DNA of 64,000 bases from Eutreptiella sp. 'Long Island Sound 2002' (Eukaryota; Euglenozoa; Euglenophyceae; Eutreptiales; Eutreptiaceae), in NCBI GenBank assembly GCA_964036045.1, contig OZ038378.1, forward strand, positions 58,751,408 to 58,815,407, read 5' to 3'. Positions within the stretch are counted from its first letter, which is position 1; the number at the start of each line of letters is the position of its first letter. The notes under the pieces are model-generated. The model worked only from the letters and a program-made list of their open reading frames with translations. It made no database searches and was not told the DNA's origin. The translations under genes and the position numbers were made by a program. Below, in pieces: positions 19,938 to 28,777 of the stretch.

Positions 19938-20278
19938 GTTACTTCTCCTGCGGTGGCACTGACGGGCGGGAGGGGGGCAGAAAGAATACGGGGACGGGTA
20001 GCATTCTGTAGACTCATCAGAGCTTCCCACAAGGGGAACCACAGGATTTTGTGGTCTGGTACACAGTGAGCACAGATCAGCCCGGTCAGGGCATACCTGG
20101 CGGTCACAGGGGTTAAGGAATTCATGTTACGCACAGGGGGAGTGGTAGAGTGATGGCCTTGCCATGCCTGAGAACTTGCAATAATGGTGATGGAGGGTAT
20201 CCGGGGTCGTAAAGCGAAGACCACGTCTCGTGTGCACAGAAGGGTGACGCCGAGTGTAGGTTCATTAATTCGTCTCAT
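19934..20278 (-). CDS. Small ORF of LINE A between AlkB and endonuclease (copy 1)
   Basis: 114 codons from the ATG at 20278 to the TGA at 19934. The start overlaps the AlkB ORF end (TAA at 20267-20265) by 14 bases, and the stop overlaps the endonuclease ATG by 4 bases (ATGA). The bases ACATGAGACG occur at both junctions. The product has a Cys pair in GLICAHCVPDHKILWFPLW and no recognised domain. Position and overlaps suggest it is translated as part of a coupled series, or that the three frames are one polyprotein broken by old frameshifts. Confidence 0.55.
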   Translation of the reverse strand: MRRINEPTLGVTLLCTRDVVFALRPRIPSITIIASSQAWQGHHSTTPPVRNMNSLTPVTARYALTGLICAHCVPDHKILWFPLWEALMSLQNATRPRILSAPLPPVSATAGEVT

Positions 20279-21115
20279 GTTGCCCGGGGTCAGGGGGCCT
20301 TGAGGATGTCGTATGGAGGCCCGTTCCTACACCAGTGTGACGGAAGACAAGGGATACCCTGGAGTCTCGGGGAATGCGCCGCTTCTCCACTGTGTCAACG
20401 TCGCGAGCTGGGATTTGGTGCTTCCATTTGTCGCGGGCTTCCCCAGAAATTAGGAGGAGACTGCGGCGCTGTAGGAAGACTTTTTGCCTTTTCTTAAAGA
20501 GGGTGGATCCGGGGAGGGGACGCGGTTCGAAAACCATTTCCGCACTTGACCCAAAGGAGCCATCCAGGACATAAGGGCCTAGCTGAGGGACGTCTACGTG
20601 GCTCCTCAGGCCACTGCCAGGCTCGTATCGAGCCACTGACCACATATTGGGGCATAAGAGAGAGGACGGTAGGACGTGGGCGCAGGCAGAGAATGCCCGT
20701 AGCCCAATCGCTTGAATAAACTCAGGAGGGGTCGGTTCAAAAGGTTCAACTTCTTTTGATTCTGGATTGTACCTGAATCCGAAATGAAGCATTGTGCGGT
20801 GCCCCTCGGACAGCCACTGTTGATCTTCATCTGCACTGTAGGACATCACTAGGGCTTCTTCTTCTTCTGAGAAAAATTCATTTGATATGAAGGCTCCTGT
20901 TATTTCCGGGATGGGGTCGAAAATTTTACCCGTTTTTGGAGGTGGAGTTGTGCGATCTTTTCTGTGAGGGAGAGGGGCTTGCTTTTGGACAAGTAATGGT
21001 CCCTCGCAAGACTTAGTTGTTCCGCGCTGCCGTAGGCAGTCGCCGCCTCGATGACTCGTGATAGGAAATCCTGGGCTTCCGAAACTAGGGGGTTGGCGGG
21101 AGCCAAAAGGTTGTC
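20265..21115 (-). CDS. AlkB-like 2OG-Fe(II) dioxygenase domain of LINE A (ALKBH8-like)
   Basis: The domain starts near IFDPIPEITGAFISNEFF. It then shows MWSVARYEPGSGLRSHVDV (HxD metal motif), LDGSFGSSAEMVFEP, RRSLLLISGEARDKWKHQI (second His) and RVSLVFRHT (R-x5-R for 2-oxoglutarate), all as in ALKBH8-type AlkB proteins. AlkB enzymes oxidatively remove alkyl groups from nucleic acids or modify RNA. There is no ATG before the domain core; the first Met lies inside it. The frame is open for about 210 nt upstream, overlapping the end of ORF1 in the -1 frame, so it is probably expressed by frameshift from ORF1. AlkB domains are well known in some plant RNA viruses; here linkage to the APE domain puts it in a LINE. 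Confidence 0.85.
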
Positions 21116-23593
21116 ACGCGCGGCCGTGTCGGGGCACTCGGGGTGAAAGACGAGCTGGGACACAGTGAAGCCTTCTGCAAGGAGCGCGGATTCATAATGA
21201 GCATATTTCACTCGGTAGACTCGCACCTTAGCCATGGGGGCGCTGAACAAGGAAATGTGCCGAATTTTCCCAAGCAGACACACCCCGAACATAACATCAA
21301 CGTCCGGCGTGGATGACGGGGCGTGTACTTCTACCAGTTCTGGATCAGGAGGTTCGGGTAGGGGCTTGAAGCAAACCTTCACCGGGGAGGGTGGGAGAGG
21401 GGCATCTTTGTGCACATTTCGGGGAGAGGCGGAGGGGTCCATTTTGTGTCCCGGGTGTTTGGAGCGCCAAGAGGAGTAACCTCCCCAAGAGATCATGGCT
21501 CCCGTAGTGCCCCGATACGTGACCAGGTTATTCTCTTGGAAGAGCATGTAACTCATGGAAGTGAGGGAGTCTCGTTGGGGGAGCAAGGGGGTGTTGTGAT
21601 ATTTCATGCACACGTAAAACTCGTGTTGTGTTCTGGGAATGGCCCCTAGGATACCGCACCGTCGCGCGGCTTCGCTAGTAAGGAGGGATTTCCACACGTC
21701 AATTTGTTTCAAGTCCGGCGTGGCCTGTTTGTATGCTTTTGGAGGTACAACTTTGAAAGTTTTGTCCTTCCCTAGGTCGGAACCACGGATGCAAAAGACC
21801 TTGCCGAGCGTCCACAAAGGGTGTTGTAAGATGGTGGAGAGAAGCTTCTCGGGGAGGGGGGTTTGAATGGTGTAATCGAAGCGGAAGATGTGTTCGGAGG
21901 ATGATTGTAGAGGCTGTATGCGTTCCTCCGGAAAGAAAGCATTTTTGGAGTTGACCGAGATGTGGTCGTTTTCGAAATGGAAAAGGCGGTTGACGAGGAC
22001 AAAAAAGTCCCGGGCGTTGCCACGGCGCCGCCTATACTCTCCTCGTTCCCGCTGGGATTTTTTGGAAAGCTCTTTTGGAGAAGAGACGGTGAAGTTCGGG
22101 AGCAAATGCCGTGCAACTTCGAATCGTAGCGTTCTGCGCACCGCGGCCAATTGGACGGTGCCGTCTACCTTATTTATGGCCCATTGTAGGGAGGTGTGAG
22201 GGTGCATGATGTCGCCGTAGCGGATGTGTGCGTGGTGCTTGTGACGGGTGGAGAGGTGAAGGTGAAAATATGGGTATTGAGGAGAGTCAAGCAAGTTGAG
22301 CCGCACGGAGCCATCGGGACTAGGTGATGGGTTGTACGTATTGGCATCCGAAAGCCGGTCCCAAGGGGCAAGGGAGATCATGCCGGGGTTCAAGGGGTTC
22401 ATGTAGAGGGTCTCCGGCGAAAGATTGTCTTCCATTCCCGGGAGAATGAAGGAGCCTTCGTACACAACACCGGAATCAAAGGCTTCTTGCAAGGCTTCGT
22501 TGATGACATGGGCCCACTCGGTCCACGTGTTGCCGTATTTGTATTTGGAGTTGTAGTAATCTTGTGGGTGTGGAAAAATGTAGAACTTTGGGTGGTGATG
22601 AAGGATGTCTTTGAGGTACCTAAAATTGTCATGTCCAATTGTGGAGTAGGCATTGTTGCCGGAGCAATCAATGTCATGAAAAAAGGTGCACCCGTCCCTC
22701 GCGCAAAGGTCTATTGTTGGGTGTACTTGATCATATATCACTTGCTTGTGGTGTTTCTCTAACACGAGTTGATTTGTATCAACTCCTAAGGTGTCATGGA
22801 CATGTGTTTCTCCCCATAGTGCTTGTTGATCGTGTGTGTTGATCTCACCTTTATGTTTAACCAAGAACGTTGCAAAGACACCATCCGGGGCAAGGGAAGG
22901 GTTGCAGAAGGGCTTTCCGGAATTACCATCCGTTTCATCGGGAGTAGGGTCTTCCCTGTCTTCGGCCTTTTCGTGTGTTCCTTCGGGAGACGGAATAGCG
23001 CTTGGCGTAGATTGCTCCTCACGTGGCATTAAGAGGGAGTTGTCGGGCTCAACCTCATTGGTTCTCCTTGCGTTGTCGTTGAGAGCGGCGTTGTTGTTCA
23101 TTGCCGAATCTCCACACGGGTCTTCGCGACTTTCTCCTTGTTGTTTCAACTCTTCGGCGTGACATGGATGGCTTCCTTCGGTGTTCTCATGCGTGCCTTC
23201 GGGCACGGAGTGTTGCACTTTCTCGGAGTTGGTTGGCGGAGCGGGCGCTTGGACTTGATGTTGTGGTTCTTGGGCTCCTTTTCCTTTGGCGGTGTGAGCC
23301 GTTGTCTCGGCGAGTGGGAAGAGTTCTTTTGCGACATCTTCGGGTTGTTCATCGTCTGAAATGACATTGGATGACGTGCCTTCCTCATGTGACGGGGAAA
23401 GGTCGAGTGAAGGGTGAAATGGGTCGTTCTCGCGCTTGGCGGGCGAAAGCGTAGGGAGAAGCCAACTTTGAGTCAGTTTGGCGTCCACTTTAGCCTGGGT
23501 TCGAGCAATGAAACTTTTCACGGACTTTAGCTGTTTGCTTTCGGTCTTGTCCTTTGCGGAACGTTCCCTGAGCCCAACTTGCGACATTGCCAA
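20900..23593 (-). CDS. ORF1 protein of LINE A (897 codons, function unknown)
   Basis: The longest credible single ORF in the window, from MAMSQVGLRERSAKDK to KFSTPSRK. Residues 1-60 are basic; about 60-240 are acidic and Ser/Glu/Pro-rich (probably disordered). From about 250 on the sequence is globular, with DGCTFFHDIDCSGNNAY, HHHPKFYIFPHPQDYYN and RYGDIMHPHTSLQWAI. A short basic stretch RERGEYRRRRGNARDF lies near residue 530. I recognise no RRM, zinc knuckle or esterase. LINE ORF1 proteins usually bind element RNA, which is an inference here. The base composition is clearly lower in GC than the B sequence around it. Confidence 0.7.
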   Translation of the reverse strand: MAMSQVGLRERSAKDKTESKQLKSVKSFIARTQAKVDAKLTQSWLLPTLSPAKRENDPFHPSLDLSPSHEEGTSSNVISDDEQPEDVAKELFPLAETTAHTAKGKGAQEPQHQVQAPAPPTNSEKVQHSVPEGTHENTEGSHPCHAEELKQQGESREDPCGDSAMNNNAALNDNARRTNEVEPDNSLLMPREEQSTPSAIPSPEGTHEKAEDREDPTPDETDGNSGKPFCNPSLAPDGVFATFLVKHKGEINTHDQQALWGETHVHDTLGVDTNQLVLEKHHKQVIYDQVHPTIDLCARDGCTFFHDIDCSGNNAYSTIGHDNFRYLKDILHHHPKFYIFPHPQDYYNSKYKYGNTWTEWAHVINEALQEAFDSGVVYEGSFILPGMEDNLSPETLYMNPLNPGMISLAPWDRLSDANTYNPSPSPDGSVRLNLLDSPQYPYFHLHLSTRHKHHAHIRYGDIMHPHTSLQWAINKVDGTVQLAAVRRTLRFEVARHLLPNFTVSSPKELSKKSQRERGEYRRRRGNARDFFVLVNRLFHFENDHISVNSKNAFFPEERIQPLQSSSEHIFRFDYTIQTPLPEKLLSTILQHPLWTLGKVFCIRGSDLGKDKTFKVVPPKAYKQATPDLKQIDVWKSLLTSEAARRCGILGAIPRTQHEFYVCMKYHNTPLLPQRDSLTSMSYMLFQENNLVTYRGTTGAMISWGGYSSWRSKHPGHKMDPSASPRNVHKDAPLPPSPVKVCFKPLPEPPDPELVEVHAPSSTPDVDVMFGVCLLGKIRHISLFSAPMAKVRVYRVKYAHYESALLAEGFTVSQLVFHPECPDTAARDNLLAPANPLVSEAQDFLSRVIEAATAYGSAEQLSLARDHYLSKSKPLSLTEKIAQLHLQKRVKFSTPSRK

Positions 23594-23848
23594 GAAAACG
23601 GCGTTGCGAAGCTAGGCAAAGGACAGCGCTCACGATTGCGGCTTTGCGCTAGGCAAATAAAATTGACAGCAAGCTTGTTGCGCTTGCCTCGGCTCGGAAT
23701 TGCGGCTTTGGGAACTTTGATGGTAATCCACGGCTTCACGGGATCAGCCCAGAACTTGAACAGCCCAGGATTTTCGTTAATCACCGAGCAGCCTGGACTG
23801 CTGGTGGATCCATCAATAAATTTCTGAGGGTCGATAAAAAAAGTGTGC
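23527..23848 (-). other. 5' end of LINE A with a short open frame
   Basis: From the element boundary at 23848 a frame is open without ATG (HTFFIDPQKFIDGST, CSVINENPGLFKFWADPVKP, KAAIPSRGKRNKLAVNF) to 23527, overlapping the start of ORF1 in another frame. It could be a truncated upstream coding part joined by frameshift, or untranslated leader. Because no ATG is present, the element may be 5'-truncated. Confidence 0.4.
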
Positions 23849-23863
23849 TGTCGGCAATGGTGT
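23849..23863. repeat. Target-site duplication of the A element, right copy
   Basis: Identical to 2712-2726; it marks the 5' boundary of the A element on the minus strand. B sequence resumes here with CCTGGAGGAGGATGGC. Confidence 0.85.
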
Positions 23864-24864
23864 CCTGGAGGAGGATGGCTTCGTGTGGGGACTGGCCCGG
23901 AATGGCGCCCCAGAGGCTGGCGGGTATGCCGGGGTCCAGGTGGGGGCGGATGCGCCGCAGGAGGATGGTCCAGACGATTTTGACCTCCGTGACTGCACGG
24001 ACTATGGGGCGCCAGTTGTCTGGGCTGGCCCAGTCCCCTTTTTTATAGAGGGGGCGGACAGCGTTTGCCCAGTCTGCCGGCAGGGGGGTCTGCCCTTTGA
24101 CGATGTCCCAGGGGCGGTGGGCAAGGAATGCGGAGGAGCAGGGCGGGGGGGTGGTAGTATGCCTCCGCAGTCCGGCCGTCGTAGCCTTGGGTTTTGTGTT
24201 GCCAGAGACTGTGGATGGTTCTGCGGACTTCGTGGATGGTGAAGGGGTGCTTTTCTAGTTGCCTCCTCTTGGCGTGGTGCAAGACCTCAAGGAGCCAGTC
24301 GACTTTGTTTTGGGTGTCCGTGTTGAGTGTGTCTTTGGTGGGGGTGTGTTGATGGAGGAAGCTGTCTCAGGTGGCTTGGAGCACAGTGGCTGGGTCGTTG
24401 ATGAGGGAGCCGTCCTCCTGCCTGACCGTGGTGATGGTGCGGTGGCCGGTGTCCGTCATGTCATTGTTGAGGTGGCGCATAGCCTTGTAGGGGAGTTCAT
24501 GTTGTGCATACTGTTCGTGCTCTTGGGCGATGCGCTGTTGCCTGTCGAATTGCCACTGGTGCAGGTCCGCCCTTATGTGGGCTATGTGCGTCCTGCAGTG
24601 GGGTATGTGGCGGTGGGCTTGGGGGGTGTCGGTGTGGAGGAGGGTTGCCAGTTGTTGCTTCGCATGCCAGAGGTCATGGAGCATTTCCCCCAGGGCCTTT
24701 GGTGGCCGGTCCTTCTCAGCGTTGGGATGTTGCTGGAAACCGCAGGCGATGGCGGCTGTGCGCATGGCGGTGAGTAGGTCGGTGGGGTCTGGTTGGCTGT
24801 GACGGGCGCGGTCTATGGCCCTGTGATATTGGGACCAGGTTTGTTTGTTGTGCAGTGGGGGCAT
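23864..24864 (-). pseudogene. LINE B copy 1: linker and RT N-terminal part
   Basis: The open frame 24864-24367 (MPPLHNKQTWSQYHRAIDRA to NDPATVLQAT) is the helical, Gln/His-rich linker between endonuclease and RT. It is followed in other frames by KRRQLEKHPFTIHEVRRTIH and GYDGRTAEAYYH (RT fingers) and by the start of the region that precedes motif A. It is collinear with 47100-48100 in copy 3. The RT is then interrupted at 23863 by the A insertion. Confidence 0.65.
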
Positions 24865-24866
24865 TT

Positions 24867-25733
24867 TCAGGTGGGGTGGTAGCCTTGGTCCGCATCCTCT
24901 TGGGGGCTGGGGGGAAGGTTGGGGATGTTGAGGCGCATTTGCAGGGGCCTATGGCCCGTGGGTCCGAGCGGAAGGGGGCCGTATCGGGCCTCCGCCCGGA
25001 TGACGGTGGAGGGGTCACCATAGCATACTTCGATGCGGGAGGGGGCGGCCTCTGTTTGGTGGGGGAAGTGGGATGGTTGGCCTTCGAGGTTGGCCGTCAT
25101 GTCCACGAGCCCTAGCATTTCGATTGTGTCGCGGACTGCATGGTCCTGGGGTGTGGCTTGCCCTCCTCGGTCCGCTGCGGTGAGCGCGGCGTTCATGTAG
25201 CGGTATGCTTCGGCCAGGGCTTGGAGGAAAGGTTCTGTGGCGTTGCTAAAGGGGACGTGGGCGTTGATGACGTTGAGTTGCCATCCGTCCCCGACGACCT
25301 CGTAGACGCTTAGCCTCTCTGGGATGCTGAGGTGGTGGACGAGGTGGACATGGATGCCCGCTCGGGCAGAGAGGGGGGTCCCCTTGTGCCAGTAGCATTT
25401 GTACGCTTTCTGGTCCGGGGTATATGTGGGGGTGGGTTCTGGAGGGTCGTCGCGTTGTGGGCCTTGTTCCTGGAAGGTGAGGAGGTGGGGGACCAGCTTT
25501 GTCCCCTTTTGCCATCGGGAGCTCCTGGAGGGCGGCTGTGGCGTCCTTGGAGTAGGTGATGGCCGGGTGGTTGAGGTCGAGGAAGTTGACGGTAGCCTGG
25601 GTGGGCGCGGGCCAGGATTGTGGAGGCTTGCGCCCTCGGCCCTTACCGCCAGGGAGGAGGATTGGCGCCCGGGTACTTTTTTCCGGGTGGTGGGTGCTCG
25701 GGTAGGCGTGGTGGGGGGAGTCTCTAGCTCCAA
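24867..25733 (-). pseudogene. LINE B APE-type endonuclease, copy 1, catalytic deletion
   Basis: Landmarks are HLLTFQEQGPQRDD (catalytic Glu block), VYEVVGDGWQLNVINAHVPF, MNAALTAADRGG, SRIEVCYGDPS and GHRPLQMRLN. Copy 3 has IIIGDMNAAPTPADRGG at the same place. Here a 36-base in-frame loss near 25198 removes 12 residues, including the Gly-Asp of GDMN. The catalytic Asp is therefore missing and the enzyme should be dead, although this stretch of frame is otherwise open. Confidence 0.75.
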
Positions 25734-25866
25734 TCAGGGGGGAGCTCCCCGGTGTACTTGGTGCCTCTGTGGGCCTTGTACTTGGGGCTGATGAGCCGGA
25801 TGGGGTGGGCGCTGTTGAGCTCTAAGGTGTCGCGCAGTGGCTTGTCTGGGGCGCTGTTGTTTTTGT

Positions 25867-26516
25867 CTAGCTCCTTTGGCGGTGACAAGTCACCCAGATT
25901 TGCACCCCCTCGTTGGGGCGCAGTTCCCTAAGGCGGTACTGGATTGTGCCCGCACACCAGATCCAGTCGCCCGTGTTTGTTGTTGCGGAAGGGCTGTTGG
26001 ACTTTCGCACATTTTTTGAAATCTGGGTACGCTTCGGGCTACCGCGGTGCTGGTGGCGGGTGGGAGGATGATGAGGATGCTTGGTCTGGATGGGGCGTCG
26101 GTGGTGGTTGGAGGGAGGATGAGGATGATGCTTGGTCCGGGTGGGGCGCTGGTGGCAGCGGAGCGAGGATGATGAGGATGCTTGGTCGGGTTGGTCGAGA
26201 GGGTCGGGGGGGGTGCGGGGGTTGGGAGGTTTTTGCCCTGCTGTCTTTTCTGGCTTGCTGGGGGCTGGGGGCGGGTGCGCCTCTTTTTGCCCGCGCTCGC
26301 TTTCGTGGGACTGGGGGCGTGTGGTTGGAAGAAGGGCTGTGTACCTTGCTGGCCAGGGTCCCGTAGCGGGGGCTCCGCCGGCGTTTGCATGGTCGCTTTC
26401 ACGCGGTTGCACGTGGGGTCGGCGAGCTTGCATACAATCTCCCGGGGCCCTGTGGGCCATGGCAGTGCGGCTGGGCTGTTATCGAAATGGTGGTGGAGCT
26501 GGTAGTTCCTCATGGC
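25867..26516 (-). pseudogene. LINE B copy 1: region upstream of the endonuclease
   Basis: Collinear with about 49100-49720 of copy 3. It contains repeated acidic/Ser patches (QASSSSSL-like), Pro-rich linkers and the more ordered segment TGDWIWCAGTIQYRLREL, conserved in copy 3 as TGDWIWCEGTIQYRLRDL. The function is unknown. It is interrupted at 26516 by element S and continues at 29008. Confidence 0.55.
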
Positions 26517-26746
26517 TGCAGGAGGTCACAGGCACAGGTAAGCGCAGATAGTCGCAGATGCATTGCGCCTGTAGGATTTGCGATTATTTGCATCTATCAT
26601 GTCTTCGATATTTGCTGTGATTGATTGCTGTTGTATGTTTGTATATGTTTATCATTATTGATTACTGTCATTTCAGGGTTTGTTTAGACACGCGTACATG
26701 TTTTGCTGCTCGTGGGATATCATGGGTACCAAGTACGTTAGTGTTT
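26517..26746 (+). repeat. Left terminal repeat of S
   Basis: Matches 28778-29007 over its full length. It contains a GT...AG segment (26538-26676, CACAG/GTAAGC to CATTTCAG/G) that looks like a spliceosomal intron; in the right repeat the donor is GC. Confidence 0.7.
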
Positions 26747-26818
26747 CATGGTAGCATCGTCTTGTTCGTGAATGCAATCCTATGGGTACTGCCTGTTGCT
26801 CTGTTACGCTGCCGTGTC

Positions 26819-27575
26819 ATGGATGTTGACGCCAGTAAACTACAGGCCTCGATTCGTCTTCTGAGAGCCGCCAACTCAGATGAGACATTTTGTGACCAGC
26901 CTTTGTGTGTTGCGCCGAACAGCTGTCTATCGTGTGGCAAAACTCCATCAAGCTTCTCTAGACGTTTGTGTCCGTTGCGTGGGAAACGAACATATCACTG
27001 TGTGGCTCGGGAGCGGCAACCATTGGCTGAGTCCCAGATTGTGTGAGGAGTGCGCCAACTCCAAGAGACTTCTGATGAGCTTGCTGAGTATGCAGCGTAT
27101 GCGGCCGTGGGGCTGTTGGGTGATGAGGAGAGCGAAAAGGTTTGCAGGCGAGTATGGTATGTACTGCCAGAAGTTTCCATTTCAACTTGGTTGTTGGCTG
27201 TACACAGGTAAGCTTGACTCTGAAAGTCTACTTGCTAAGTATGGAGTCGCCAAGTCCCTTGTTCTTCCTGTGAGTACAGTCAGAGCAGTGACGCAAGTTC
27301 GATCTTTGCGGGCAGCAACGGCGTTAGAAGAGGTACTCGGATTTACCCGAATAGGTGAGGAGGAAAGAAGAGATGGCGAAGCAATAGCACTACACAAGAC
27401 ACATATATGCTTTTCAGTTTTATGCTCAGTGCTTTTCAAAGAGACTCCCGGTTTGGATGTGCTACAGCATTCGACCCACGTGACAGAGCAGGACCAGCCA
27501 AATCTGCCTCCTGCAAAGAAGCTTTCCAGGGCCAAGCGTAAGGCAGCGCAGCGTGTGCAAGCAAAGCTTAGCTGA
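26819..27575 (+). pseudogene. Cys-rich protein of element S, frameshifted, family unknown
   Basis: Frame 1 begins ATG at 26819 (MDVDASKLQASIRLLRAA) and has CVAPNSCLSCGKTPSSF. Near 26970 the sensible frame shifts to VCVRCVGNEHITVWLGSGNH and RLCEECANSKRLLMSLL, then runs to a stop at 27575 with a basic end (AKKLSRAKRKAAQRVQ). Four CxxC-like pairs suggest zinc binding. CAG/GTAAGC near 27207 might be a splice donor. I do not recognise the family; it could be a captured host gene or a diverged Gag. Confidence 0.4.
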
Positions 27576-28777
27576 GGCGAGAGAAGTGTGCTGCGGTTCC
27601 TGGGAACAAAGATGCGACAGAGGCGCTTGTGAAGGAGCGCAGAAAGCGCCGGGCGAAGCGTTGAGTGGAGCAAGCAAGCAGCTGCGTGCGAAGCGGCAAA
27701 GAGGAAATGAGGCGAAGCGTCGAAACAGGCACTGAGCGACAGAGTGAATTGTCGACGGTGCCGGCGTTTGATCAATGGGTGCCTTCGTCCGTGGGGTGGA
27801 TGCTGTTTGGTTGTGGTATTCTTAAAGCTCTGGTGGTCGTCAAGTCCTGAGGCTCGTGCACAGCGTGTCGATCAAAGCTTGGGGCTCTGAATGTCAGGAT
27901 TCAAATGATTTGATGGTGAATGTAAAAAACAGGTCCACTCCTGAGGCGCCAGAGGCCTCAGTTAAGTATTTTTGTGGTTTGTTAGTGGTGCCAGCAGTTG
28001 CACCCTTGCTTCGTTTTGGTCAATCTGTCCCCTTTTCTGCTGCAATTTACTGCATGGTAAGTGCTGGGCCTGAGGCGTATGCGCTGTCAGTTTTTGGTCT
28101 CTGTAGTTTTGTTGGCTGTGCTCAGCGACGTGCCTCTGACAATCGGAGCCTATGCACATTGCTTTATTTGATTTGGCTGCAGTGCCACTCTTTGTGTGGT
28201 GCTTCTTCAATACGTGGACTTGTTTGGGAACATACACAGTGAAGGTTCGTTGTTTTGGATGCGCTGTGTGTGTATGGATGCCTGCTGTTTTTGATGTTTC
28301 GAAAATTTTTGGATGCGAAACAGCAGGAAGTTTCAACCCAAGCAGGGAAACAAACATCTGAGAACACTGTGGTCTTTTTGAAATTTGAAGGCAAGGTTTA
28401 ATATATCAAAAAAAGTAAACGCTTTTTCAGAGTTTTGATTATATAGTGCACTCTAGTGGCTCCCCCAAGAGCCCCAAGCAGTTCATAGTCTCGTTTTCAC
28501 CTCATCCCAGGTCACCACACCCTTTAGTGCAAGCAAAGACACTGGAAAACACTCTTGGGTCAGGCCCTGAATTTGCAATTGTACAATAGTTTGAATGAGC
28601 CCATTTTTTGCGTTATCTTGGGTGCTAGTACCCCACTCAGATTGTATGTAAAACCCGAAAAAAGGTAGGTGGACCAAGGCCTTAAAAGAGTGGTCCAGGA
28701 GGGCACCCCACTGTACAATAGCTGTTGGCCTGTGCCTCAGGGCCAATTTTCCGGCCTCAGATGGCCTAGGAGGGGGG
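27576..28777. other. Non-coding interior of element S
   Basis: No ORF I can support. The part at about 28140-28400 (TTTGGGAAC(A/G)CATACA, GCCTGCTG and ATGTTTC blocks) is also present at 55420-55740, which identifies the second S copy. The last bases before the right repeat are purine-rich. Confidence 0.5.

Larger units (their letters stand above)
17142..20899. repeat. Tandem duplication of A/B hybrid segment, unit 2
   Basis: Second unit of the 3.76-kb duplication. Its right end falls exactly before the TAA that terminates ORF1 of LINE A (20900-20902). Differences from unit 1 include the G run near 17330, a few point changes, and the two lesions that inactivate the endonuclease of unit 1 but not of this unit. 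Confidence 0.85.
2727..23848 (-). mobile_element. LINE family A (AlkB-APE-RT-RNase H), with nested B insert and tandem duplication
   Basis: On the minus strand from 23848: a short N-terminal frame, a large ORF1 (23593-20900), an AlkB domain, a small ORF, APE endonuclease, [inserted B sequence], then from 7013 the rest of the endonuclease, RT, RNase H and a Cys/His region ending near 3198, then about 470 bp of 3' sequence. The order APE-RT-RNase H without an RLE domain places it among APE-type LINEs; I cannot assign the clade. A 15-bp target duplication flanks it. No poly(A) is visible at the 3' end (2727 side). Confidence 0.8.

Noticed and set aside
20900-20960. Canonical -1 slippery heptamer at the ORF1/AlkB overlap
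   Set aside because: An AAATTTT run is present but in the wrong frame for ORF1 codons.
24043-24282. Independent small gene
   Set aside because: Its sequence is the RT fingers of LINE B in a broken frame.
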